Shown here one piece after another: positions 1-6,473 of a stretch of DNA of 7,709 nucleotides (its first letter is position 1; each line of letters opens with the position of its first letter). The translations under genes and the position numbers were made by a program. Origin of the DNA: Gorillibacterium sp. (lineage in GTDB: Bacteria; Bacillota; Bacilli; Paenibacillales; NBRC-103111); assembly GCA_014380705.1 (NCBI GenBank), contig JACMJI010000260.1, forward strand, positions 1-7,709. The letters are read 5' to 3'. Below the pieces are notes generated by a model. It saw nothing but the letters and a program-made list of their open reading frames with translations. It had not been told where the DNA came from and made no database searches.

Positions 1-157
1 CTGAATTACCGAAGGAAGCTTGCCCCCCGCTTAATTCGAAGTTTGCACCGATTTTAATTGGACCCGTACCATCGTCTGCAGGTTTTTTGCCGCAGCCTAC
101 CGTTGTCACGGCAAGTGCGAGTATTGCTGTCATTGCTGCAAGTTTTGTGAACTTCAT
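1..157 (-). CDS. livJ: ABC transporter substrate-binding lipoprotein, N-terminal part (LivJ-like), cut by window edge
   Basis: Only the first 52 codons are present and the gene continues beyond the left edge. The product begins with a lipoprotein signal peptide: Lys at 2 and 5, a hydrophobic stretch at about 6-20, and a lipobox ending VGC with the lipidated Cys at 22. The -3 residue is Thr rather than the usual Leu. After a short polar linker comes PIKIGANFELSGGQASFG, the typical first beta strand and ligand loop of LivJ-type type I periplasmic binding proteins (Peripla_BP_6). The mature protein should sit on the outer face of the membrane and deliver solute to LivH/LivM. The ATG at 157-155 has GGGAGG (171-166) eight bases upstream. 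It follows livF by 34 bases with no visible terminator, so it is probably the last cistron of the liv operon. A branched-chain amino-acid substrate is inferred from the family; the pocket is not visible. Confidence 0.88.
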   Translation of the reverse strand, partial: MKFTKLAAMTAILALAVTTVGCGKKPADDGTGPIKIGANFELSGGQASFGNS

Positions 158-191
158 GCGATTTGCCTCCCTTATCCCTCTAATTTTATTG

Positions 192-893
192 TTAATGACC
201 AAGATAGGCCAACTTAACCTCTTCTGCATTCGCTAACTCGTCTGCTGGACCTGAGAGTACGATCTTCCCTGTCTCCATGACATAGGCACGGTGAGCGATT
301 TTTAGCGCTTGATTCGCGTTTTGTTCAACAAGCAATACTGTTGTCCCTGACTTGTTGATCTCCTCAACCACTCGGAAAATGTCTGCCACGAGCATAGGAG
401 CAAGTCCCATTGAAGGTTCATCCAGAAGCAGCAGGGCTGGTTTACTCATGAGCGCGCGGCCGATGGCAAGCATCTGCTGCTCTCCCCCAGAAAGCGTACC
501 GGACTGTTGTTTCTTGCGTTCACCTAACCGAGGAAAACGATCATAGACCCCGTCAATGTCCGCTTGAATCGATTTATCTTTACGCAGGTAGGCGCCAAGC
601 TCCAAGTTCTCCTCTACCGTCATGTTGGAGAAAATCCTTCTTCCTTCCGGACAATGGATTAACCCACGACCGACAATGGATTGGACGGATTGCCCAACGA
701 TGGTTTGGCCTTGAAAAAGAATTTCTCCCGTCTTAGGTTTAAGTAATCCGGATACTGTCTTGAGCAGGGTTGATTTACCTGCTCCATTTGCGCCAATTAA
801 AGTTACAATTTCGCCTTGATTAACCTCTATCGTAATTCCCTTTAGGGCATGAATCGCACCATAATATACGTTTAAATCTTTGATGACTAGCAC
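192..893 (-). CDS. livF: Branched-chain amino-acid ABC transporter ATP-binding protein LivF
   Basis: This 233-residue protein is full length for LivF, one of the two ATPases that power HAAT-family amino-acid import from the cytoplasmic face. Walker A is GANGAGKST (34-42), the Q-loop region has CPEGRRIF (81-88), the signature is LSGGEQQ (134-140) and Walker B is LLLLDEP (154-160). The usual H-loop His is replaced by Gln in VEQN (189-192), which is normal for LivF and separates it from LivG. Translation starts at GTG (893-891), two bases after the livG stop. GGAGG at 905-901, inside the end of livG, lies seven bases upstream, so the two ATPases are probably translationally coupled. An overlapping ATG at 895-893 is out of frame and stops after two codons. 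A urea-transporter ATPase (UrtE) is a related alternative, but the binding protein that follows looks LivJ-like. Confidence 0.95.
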   Translation of the reverse strand: MLVIKDLNVYYGAIHALKGITIEVNQGEIVTLIGANGAGKSTLLKTVSGLLKPKTGEILFQGQTIVGQSVQSIVGRGLIHCPEGRRIFSNMTVEENLELGAYLRKDKSIQADIDGVYDRFPRLGERKKQQSGTLSGGEQQMLAIGRALMSKPALLLLDEPSMGLAPMLVADIFRVVEEINKSGTTVLLVEQNANQALKIAHRAYVMETGKIVLSGPADELANAEEVKLAYLGH

Positions 894-895
894 AT

Positions 896-1675
896 TTATG
901 CCTCCTGTCCCAAGTACGCTTCTATCACTTTCCGATCATTCCTTACTTCCTCAGGCGTTCCCTGGGAGATGAGTTTCCCTTGATCCAGAACATAAATGCG
1001 GTCACATACACCCATAACTAGAGACATATCATGTTCAATGAGTAGAATCGTCAGATCGAATTCTTCACGAATCCAACGGATCAAATTCATCAGTTCCCTT
1101 GTTTCCTGCGGATTCATTCCGGCTGCCGGTTCATCTAGGAGCAGCAGCTTAGGGCGGGCCGCAAGTGCCCTTGCAATTTCCAACCGTCGCTGTGCCCCAT
1201 AGCTTAGATTCTTGGCAATCTCATCCTTCTGCCCATCAAGATTAAAAATCTTGAGTAGCTCCAAGGCTTTAGCAGTGATTTCTTCTTCACCCTTCGTGAA
1301 GGAGGGTAACCTGAAGAATGATGACAGCAGTGAGTATTTAGCATGTTGGGTATAGGCGATCTTGACATTCTCTACAACAGTCATGTTGCTAAAAAGACGA
1401 ATATTCTGGAAGGTTCGCGCCGCACCTTTATGATTGATTTCATAAGGCTTTTTGCCGCTAATCGACTCACCATTTAAGGTAATGTCTCCCTGTGAAGGTT
1501 CGTATACGCCAGTTAGGAGATTGAATAATGTCGTCTTTCCTGCACCATTCGGTCCAATGAGTCCGACTAATTCACCGGAGCGCAATCGAATGGATATGTC
1601 GGTAAGGGCGCGAATTCCGCCGAAATGCCGACTTGCCTGGGCCACGTCAAGTAAAACGGCTGCCGATGCGATCAT
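896..1675 (-). CDS. livG: Branched-chain amino-acid ABC transporter ATP-binding protein LivG
   Basis: This 259-residue protein is the second ATPase of the importer and should pair with LivF beneath the LivH/LivM channel. Walker A is GPNGAGKTT (41-49), the Q-loop is TFQN (88-91), the signature is LSYGAQRR (157-164), Walker B is LLLLDEP (177-183) and the H-loop His is in IEHD (213-216). The longer helical insertion at about 105-150 and the C-terminal tail ending EAYLGQEA are typical of LivG and distinguish it from LivF. The ATG at 1675-1673 shares its first base with the TGA stop of livM. A GGAGG at 1690-1686 inside livM sits ten bases upstream. This overlap points to coupled translation with the permease. 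Confidence 0.95.
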   Translation of the reverse strand: MIASAAVLLDVAQASRHFGGIRALTDISIRLRSGELVGLIGPNGAGKTTLFNLLTGVYEPSQGDITLNGESISGKKPYEINHKGAARTFQNIRLFSNMTVVENVKIAYTQHAKYSLLSSFFRLPSFTKGEEEITAKALELLKIFNLDGQKDEIAKNLSYGAQRRLEIARALAARPKLLLLDEPAAGMNPQETRELMNLIRWIREEFDLTILLIEHDMSLVMGVCDRIYVLDQGKLISQGTPEEVRNDRKVIEAYLGQEA

Positions 1676-2613
1676 CAGGTGTTAGCCTCCTTTTTTTTAA
1701 AGAAACTCATTGTAAATTCTTTGGTGCCTAAAAACCCACCAGGACGATAAATCATCATGATTATTAAGAGTACAGAGTAAATAATCATCCGAAACTCGGG
1801 GTATGGCTGAAGAACAGTAAGCAAGAGGGTAAGTACGACGGCACCCAAGATTGCTCCGCTAGTGCTTCCCAGACCACCGATCACGACCATAACCAGAATT
1901 TCAAAGGATTTCATGAAATTAAAGCTGGATGGATTAATAACGTAGAAATTATGGGCGGAAAGCCCACCAGCGATACCAGCGAAGAACGCGCCAATCATGA
2001 ATGCAAGTACCTTATAATTGGTGGTATTGATCCCCATTGCCTCGGCAGCAACCTCATTCTCTCGAATGGCTATGCAAGCCCGACCATGCTTGGAGCGAAC
2101 AAAGTTCTGGATGAGGACTACCGTAAGTACGGTGAAGATAAACAGCCACGTCCAATTGGTATGGGTAGGAATACCGCTTAATCCTGATGCGCCACCAACA
2201 TAATCTGTGTTTAGAAGGACAATACGAATGATTTCACCAAATCCAAGCGTTGCGATTGCCAAATAGTCGCCTTTTAGTCGTAGAGTAGGCATCCCGATCA
2301 GGAAACCACCAAAGGCTGCAGCCGCACCGGCAATTAACAATGCTAATGGAAATGGAACGTTGAAATTGATGGTTAGGATGGCCGAGGCATAAGCCCCCAC
2401 TGACATAAAACCCGCATGCCCAAGTGAGAATTGACCTGTAAATCCGTTGATTAAGTTGAGTGAAACCACTAGCATAATATTAATTGCAATTAGAAAAATG
2501 GTTGATTCCGCCACATCATCCAATATCCCGACCGTAAACATCACTTGTATAACGGCGTATAAAACAATGGACCCGCATAAGGGAACCCAGAAATTCTTAT
2601 TTATCTTAGCCAT
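1675..2613 (-). CDS. livM: Branched-chain amino-acid ABC transporter permease LivM
   Basis: This very hydrophobic protein of 312 residues from the chosen start has about eight to ten membrane segments. It carries the LivM landmark GFTGQFSLGHAGFMSVGAYA, a loop with LRLKGDYLAIATLGFGEI, and a cytoplasmic EAA-type coupling loop with GRACIAIRENEVAAEAMGI, which should contact the ATPases. The C-terminus has the family motif YRPGGFLG followed by a basic tail. I place the start at the ATG 2613-2611 (MAKINKNFW), seven bases after the livH stop, with AAGGTG at 2629-2624. A longer reading from a TTG at 2649-2647 adds twelve basic residues, overlaps livH by 29 bases and has no Shine-Dalgarno sequence, so it is unlikely. 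Together with LivH it would form the translocation channel. Confidence 0.93.
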   Translation of the reverse strand: MAKINKNFWVPLCGSIVLYAVIQVMFTVGILDDVAESTIFLIAINIMLVVSLNLINGFTGQFSLGHAGFMSVGAYASAILTINFNVPFPLALLIAGAAAAFGGFLIGMPTLRLKGDYLAIATLGFGEIIRIVLLNTDYVGGASGLSGIPTHTNWTWLFIFTVLTVVLIQNFVRSKHGRACIAIRENEVAAEAMGINTTNYKVLAFMIGAFFAGIAGGLSAHNFYVINPSSFNFMKSFEILVMVVIGGLGSTSGAILGAVVLTLLLTVLQPYPEFRMIIYSVLLIIMMIYRPGGFLGTKEFTMSFFKKKEANT

Positions 2614-2620
2614 AGGACCC

Positions 2621-3520
2621 TTACACCTTCTCCCGAGTATTCTTGCCAAACAGACCAGATGGACGGAAAATCAAGATCAAGATCAGTACGGCAAACGCCG
2701 CTCCGTCCCTCCACATGGATAATCCATTGGCAGAAATCTCCGTTTCAATGACCCCTAGCAGGATTCCTCCAACCATAGCCCCGGGAATACTGCCGACACC
2801 GCCTAATACAGCCGCGACAAAAGCCTTCAAGCCCGGTACAAGTCCCATAAGCGGGTCAATCGAGCTGTAGGTCATCCCAAAAATAACACCAGCAGCGCCT
2901 GCAAGTGCTGAACCAATCGCAAAGGTTGCAGAAATGGTCCGATCCACATTAATGCCCATAAGTCTTGCAGCTTCCATATCATGAGATACAGCTCTCATGG
3001 CCTTACCCGTTTTCGTGCGGTGAACAATGAATACCAGTACAAGCATGAGGATAATTGTAGAGACAAGAACCATCATCTGGTTGGAATCAATCTGAATACT
3101 TCCATAAATGTGGTAGATCTTCTTATTAAGAATTTCTGGGAAGCCCTGTGCTTGGGGTCCAACGATTGCCATCATGCTGTATTCAAGCAGGAAGGACATT
3201 CCAACCGCTGTTATTAATACCGCAATACGAGAAGCTCCGCGTAGCGGACGATAGGCAAGTCGTTCGATTAAGACTCCGAGAACGGCACTTATAGCCATGG
3301 ATACTAGAATTGCTGTTATAAACATTGGCAAAGGAGACAAAAACTTATCCAATATATTCACTGTATTTAATCCAATGAAAGCCCCCACCATAAATACATC
3401 ACCATGTGCAAAATTGATTAGCTTAATAATTCCATATACCATTGTGTAGCCAAGAGCAATTAGAGCATAAATGCTCCCTGCGGATATTCCATTGATCAAC
3501 TGTTGAATATGATACTCCAT
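2621..3520 (-). CDS. livH: Branched-chain amino-acid ABC transporter permease LivH
   Basis: This 299-residue membrane protein is the usual LivH length. The N-terminus has the family pattern QQLINGISAGSIYALIALGYTM-like followed by INFAHGDVFMVGAF, the best LivH fingerprint. A central cytoplasmic EAA-type loop reads TKTGKAMRAVSHDMEAARLMGI and should dock on LivG/LivF. Later come GGVGSIPGAMVGG and a C-terminal FRPSGLFG. It is the first gene of the importer operon and partner permease of LivM. The ATG at 3520-3518 has AGGGG (3531-3527) six bases upstream. Its 5' region holds a GlnR/TnrA-like site, so nitrogen-dependent control of the operon is plausible. Confidence 0.94.
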   Translation of the reverse strand: MEYHIQQLINGISAGSIYALIALGYTMVYGIIKLINFAHGDVFMVGAFIGLNTVNILDKFLSPLPMFITAILVSMAISAVLGVLIERLAYRPLRGASRIAVLITAVGMSFLLEYSMMAIVGPQAQGFPEILNKKIYHIYGSIQIDSNQMMVLVSTIILMLVLVFIVHRTKTGKAMRAVSHDMEAARLMGINVDRTISATFAIGSALAGAAGVIFGMTYSSIDPLMGLVPGLKAFVAAVLGGVGSIPGAMVGGILLGVIETEISANGLSMWRDGAAFAVLILILIFRPSGLFGKNTREKV

Positions 3521-3682
3521 CTCGCACCCCTGATCTATTGCTTATTCTTGTTTGCTTTGAGCTGCCATAGTGTGTTTTAGCCAATTGCTTCTGTATCTCA
3601 CTCCCGCGTCTTTCCTCTCATGTTGTGCCAAGCCACCTCATCACTACTCCAATGCTTTAATGCAACAAAAATATCTGTATAA

Positions 3683-3699
3683 TGTTATCAATAGTAACA
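3683..3699. promoter_or_regulatory. Predicted GlnR/TnrA operator upstream of the liv operon
   Basis: The 17-base palindrome TGTTATCAATAGTAACA matches the published GlnR/TnrA consensus TGTNA-N7-TNACA at every fixed position. The dyad actually extends one base further on each side (ATGTTA/TAACAT). The AT-rich central bases preferred by TnrA are interrupted by C and A at positions 7 and 11. GlnR and TnrA are MerR-type nitrogen regulators of Firmicutes, and amino-acid transport operons are known targets. The site lies about 165 bases upstream of livH. Whether it activates or represses depends on the real promoter, which is not certain. If the TATATA box at 3725-3720 is used, the site is downstream of the start point, which suggests repression. 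Confidence 0.6.
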
Positions 3700-3766
3700 T
3701 GGTGCTATTTTTTGCACCATATATAAAATTGTCTTTTCTTTGAACAAGCCTATAAAATATATGGTG
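3699..3766. repeat. Three ATGGTG half-sites forming two inverted repeats (possible operator)
   Basis: ATGGTGC (3699-3705) and GCACCAT (3714-3720) form a perfect 7-bp inverted repeat around an 8-base T-rich spacer. CACCATATAT (3715-3724) also pairs perfectly over 10 bp with ATATATGGTG (3757-3766). The middle copy is shared by both pairs. The elements bracket the candidate liv promoter and touch the GlnR-like site. They could be binding sites for an unidentified regulator or an RNA structure; no known regulator is recognised. Confidence 0.5.
3720..3747 (-). promoter_or_regulatory. Candidate sigma-A promoter of the liv operon
   Basis: On the minus strand TTGTTC (3747-3742) is followed after 16 bases by TATATA (3725-3720). 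Each hexamer matches consensus at about four of six positions, so this is a moderate candidate. The -10 box lies inside the inverted repeat 3715-3724/3757-3766, and the GlnR-like site would lie just downstream of the start point. A weaker alternative -10 (GATATT at 3675-3670) lies on the other side of that site. Confidence 0.3.
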
Positions 3767-3841
3767 AACCTTATAAATTATTTCAATCAACGAATGGTAG
3801 CATTTCTACTTAATGCTAGGTTGTATAAGGATTTTTACAGC

Positions 3842-3890
3842 AAAAAAGATATGAGCATCAGGGAAAACCCCATTTAATGCTCACATCTTT
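3842..3890 (-). terminator. Rho-independent terminator of the MoxR-DUF58-DUF4129 unit
   Basis: Arms 3877-3890 and 3845-3858 form a 14-bp stem. In the minus-strand transcript every pair is formed, including one G-U wobble (3884/3851), and the loop contains a further GGG/CCC pairing. The stem runs directly into a T-run given by the six A bases at 3842-3847. In the plus-strand transcript the same position is an A-C mismatch and the T-run is interrupted by GCA. It therefore reads best as a minus-strand terminator, 124 bases after the stop of the membrane-protein gene. Confidence 0.85.
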
Positions 3891-4013
3891 GCATTTTTAA
3901 AACGATTAAATCCTTTATGTTAGGTACCCCATCAAAATTATGTTACCTTCATGTAAGGTATTTGGTGATTCTCTACGCTTATCATTGATTTCAGGGGATG
4001 TTTCATGCAACCG

Positions 4014-5360
4014 TTAACCTCTTTTATGTTTCAGAAAAACCTCTGCTAGTTCACTAACCTCAGCATCCTTAGGAACTATATCCCCATAACGGACGGCATT
4101 ATACTGCAATGCGAGGTTTTCTAAATCCCTACTTGGCCCCTTACCCCGAGTAGCAAGTTCATCGCTGTTCTCAATCGGAGTTCGGACTGGAAGGTATTGA
4201 AAACCGCTGTCTTGCGCTTGACGCATGACCATTCGAAATAAAAAGCGCACTTTTTCCTTATTGTCAGCTAATTCTGACCAGCGCTGTGCCCGCTTTCTCC
4301 GTAATTCCAGCCAGTTTCTAGCTTTAGCCAAGAGAAGTCGGGGAGCCTCTTTAAGCTCTAGTAGACTTTCCTTCTTATCCACGTAGGAGGATTCACTTGC
4401 TTGATCAATCCCACCAAATAATCTGCCTAGGTAGACTTTTATGCGGGAGAGCAGCCTCGGAAATGCCTTTATTTTACGGAACAGAACATAGAGCAGGAAC
4501 ACGACCAGAGCACCAGTCAAAGCATAAGCAATAATGTTAAAAATGAGGTCCAGCCATGGATGATCCTTTATCGGTCCTTGGGGCAGTTCCATCTGTGGTG
4601 GCGGTGCCGAGTCCACTGGAGACTTCTCAGGAGTCTCTTGTTCGAAAAGACTTAATAAGTACAAAATGTATTCGCCAATCCCCCGGAGCGCTTGTTCGAG
4701 CGCGTTACCTATCTGTCTAAAGAACCCTACAACGATAACTAGACCAAAGAGGACAGCTGTCCAAATACGGGTTTTCCATAATAATGAAGGTAATACTCTT
4801 CCCTCCTGCTCCTGACGCTGTGAGGCTCCTTCAACCTGCTCTTTACTAATATTGAACAAAAAAAGAGCCAGAGCCACAATTCCTACCCTATTAAGCAGGG
4901 GGATGTTGGGCTTTAGAAGGGGCTGAAGCTGCCCGAGGAAAGGGAGCAGGAAATAGCCAATGATCCCGGTACCCGCTATATAAGATTGAAAAAGACGATT
5001 AGCGCTACTCGCTAATAGAGCCTTACTACGAACCGCTAATATAAGGCCAAGTCCAAAGACTACCCAACCCGCTCCATTAAACCCATTGAATAATATAGCG
5101 AACAAACCCATACAAGCCGTTACTGACAGAAAATAAAGTAAGCTGCGGATAAACCCAGAGCGATTGGCAAGTAAATAGCCTACAAGGCCAAATAACGGAA
5201 ACTGCAAAGCAAATAGCCATGGGCCCATCTCTGCTGGCTGCCTAAAGAAATGCAGGAGAATGGTATACAGCAGAAAAATAAAGGGTAATAAGTACAATGT
5301 CATGCTGAGCAGATGAAGGGTGATCCGCGGCAATGAAATCAGTTTATAGCTGCGGCTCAT
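4014..5360 (-). CDS. Multi-pass membrane protein with DUF4129-like C-terminal region
   Basis: The 448-residue product has about seven hydrophobic segments in its first half (roughly 15-39, 46-66, 71-92, 97-112, 127-145, 158-172, 198-214). A probably extracytoplasmic linker rich in Pro and Glu follows (about 215-270), then an eighth segment (273-294) and a basic cytoplasmic tail. The tail from about 345 on, with ARNWLELRRKRAQRW, RFLFRMVMRQAQDSG and an acidic end, resembles the DUF4129 region that closes TgpA/YebA-type transglutaminase-like membrane proteins. No transglutaminase Cys-His-Asp domain is present; only about 55 residues occupy its place. The ATG at 5360-5358 has GGAGG (5373-5369) eight bases upstream and overlaps the DUF58 gene by 17 bases. 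It is the last gene before the terminator. Its function is unknown; association with the MoxR/DUF58 pair at the membrane is inferred. Confidence 0.85.
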   Translation of the reverse strand: MSRSYKLISLPRITLHLLSMTLYLLPFIFLLYTILLHFFRQPAEMGPWLFALQFPLFGLVGYLLANRSGFIRSLLYFLSVTACMGLFAILFNGFNGAGWVVFGLGLILAVRSKALLASSANRLFQSYIAGTGIIGYFLLPFLGQLQPLLKPNIPLLNRVGIVALALFLFNISKEQVEGASQRQEQEGRVLPSLLWKTRIWTAVLFGLVIVVGFFRQIGNALEQALRGIGEYILYLLSLFEQETPEKSPVDSAPPPQMELPQGPIKDHPWLDLIFNIIAYALTGALVVFLLYVLFRKIKAFPRLLSRIKVYLGRLFGGIDQASESSYVDKKESLLELKEAPRLLLAKARNWLELRRKRAQRWSELADNKEKVRFLFRMVMRQAQDSGFQYLPVRTPIENSDELATRGKGPSRDLENLALQYNAVRYGDIVPKDAEVSELAEVFLKHKRG

Positions 5361-6462
5361 TGTTATTGCCTCCTCTAGTCTTAGATTCCGAGTGGGTCAA
5401 CACCACTTCTATAGAATTTCCATTATCAGCTAATGCATCAAGCTGTTGCTGCATTTTGGGCGAAGTATAGGGTGTAATGATGACATAGTCTGTATTGGTA
5501 ACGGAGCGCTGAACATCGGCTTCCAAGAGAACGTCAATCGGTTGAACGCGCTCCAGAACCAGCTTCGCCATCGTCTCTAAGAGAAAGGTCAAATGCTCTC
5601 CCCCGCCTTGCGGCTCAATATATATGGATTCCTTCTCTCCCCCGGTCATCCAACCATTAAAACCAAAACCAACGGGCACACCGCTGGCAACGGCTTCATG
5701 GACAAGTGCTGCAGCAATCGAAAGCCCGTTCTCTATCCGTTCAGGATCGGTAACTGCTGCCCACATTTTATCCGCTACCTCAACATTGACAATAAGCATC
5801 AACCTTGGATCAGCGGTGAAATCACGCTGCTGCACCTGAAGTCTGCCGCTTCGTGCCGTTGCTTTCCAATTGACTCGATTGAGCGAATCTCCATAGCGAT
5901 ATTCTCTTACCCCGCTTACGAGAAAAGGATCCTCAATGATCCATCTGCGTACCGTTACATCTCCAAGAAAGCTGTGCGACGAAATGGTGATTCCAGATAA
6001 GTCAGCCAACTGCGGGTAAACATAAAGCTCTGCAGAGGTATGGAAAGAGCGTGTTCCTGCAGGTGTTCCAAGCAGGTCACCCACTGACATAGCTGCACTT
6101 TGCAGCCGGTAATACCCGCGTTTTTTACAGATAATCCGGTGGGTACGAATAACTTTAGTATAGGGCATTAAACTGAACAAGCTTTTATGGTTCTGATAAA
6201 ATTGGCCACTGCTCATGTCAAGATTGGTCTGTTCGCCGAAGTGAAGCCCGCTCAGGATCATGGATTCGACTCGCAGCCAGGGAACGGGAAGTAGCTTGCG
6301 GTTGGCAATTCCCTCGATCAACTCTGCTTCTTCACCTGCGTAACGGTATTTCACGTTAAATTCGCGTGAATACAGCAGCTTCTTTAAACCCCATTTGCGG
6401 AAAACATAAGATTGAAGCACGATCACAATAAAGGCAGCAATAAGGAGCCACTGGATACCCAT
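5344..6462 (-). CDS. DUF58 domain-containing protein
   Basis: The 372-residue protein has one N-terminal membrane segment (about 5-21) and then a soluble part. It shows the landmarks of DUF58 proteins: KKRGYYRL with a downstream GDLLG (113-132) and the core motif REYRYGDSLNRVNWKATAR (186-204), equivalent to the family's R-Y-x-x-GD-x-x-R-x-I-DW-K-x-x-AR. The region after it (about 212-340) alternates strands and helices as in the von Willebrand A-like fold attributed to this family. DUF58 proteins are almost always encoded next to MoxR ATPases, as here, and are thought to be their partners or substrates; the biochemical role is not settled. The ATG at 6462-6460 has GAGGAGG (6474-6468) five bases upstream, overlapping the moxR-family stop, and the intergenic gap is 11 bases. 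The gene overlaps the next one by 17 bases, so the three genes form one operon. Confidence 0.92.
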   Translation of the reverse strand: MGIQWLLIAAFIVIVLQSYVFRKWGLKKLLYSREFNVKYRYAGEEAELIEGIANRKLLPVPWLRVESMILSGLHFGEQTNLDMSSGQFYQNHKSLFSLMPYTKVIRTHRIICKKRGYYRLQSAAMSVGDLLGTPAGTRSFHTSAELYVYPQLADLSGITISSHSFLGDVTVRRWIIEDPFLVSGVREYRYGDSLNRVNWKATARSGRLQVQQRDFTADPRLMLIVNVEVADKMWAAVTDPERIENGLSIAAALVHEAVASGVPVGFGFNGWMTGGEKESIYIEPQGGGEHLTFLLETMAKLVLERVQPIDVLLEADVQRSVTNTDYVIITPYTSPKMQQQLDALADNGNSIEVVLTHSESKTRGGNNNEPQL

Positions 6463-6473
6463 ATGTTCCTCCT

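Larger units (their letters stand above)
3521..4013. other. 493-base intergenic region: liv regulatory region plus terminator of the MoxR-DUF58 unit
   Basis: No convincing protein gene lies here. From right to left it holds a small 6-bp inverted repeat (TACCTT/AAGGTA, 3944-3960), the terminator hairpin of the upstream unit (3842-3890), an AT-rich promoter-like stretch with ATGGTG inverted repeats (3699-3766), a GlnR/TnrA-type site (3683-3699), and a leader of over 100 bases with several tiny ORFs before livH. I looked for a T-box (AGGGTGGNACC) and did not find one. Confidence 0.8.

Noticed and set aside
192..1675. Urea transporter (Urt) ATPases instead of LivF/LivG
   Set aside because: The nitrogen-type operator would fit, but the adjoining binding protein starts with the LivJ-like IKIGANFELSGG pattern and no urease or urea genes are in view. 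Urt cannot be fully excluded for a truncated binding protein.
2614..2649. Longer N-terminus for LivM from a TTG at 2649
   Set aside because: It overlaps the end of livH, has no Shine-Dalgarno sequence upstream, and adds a basic stretch untypical of LivM. The ATG at 2613 has a usable site.
3521..3720. T-box or other amino-acid riboswitch ahead of livH
   Set aside because: The leader contains GAGGTGGCTTGGCAC but not the T-box core AGGGTGGNACC, and no terminator/antiterminator pair lies just upstream of livH.
5593..6000. 135-codon open frame on the plus strand
   Set aside because: It lies wholly opposite the DUF58 gene, has no recognisable domain or ribosome binding site, and the minus-strand frame carries the conserved motif.
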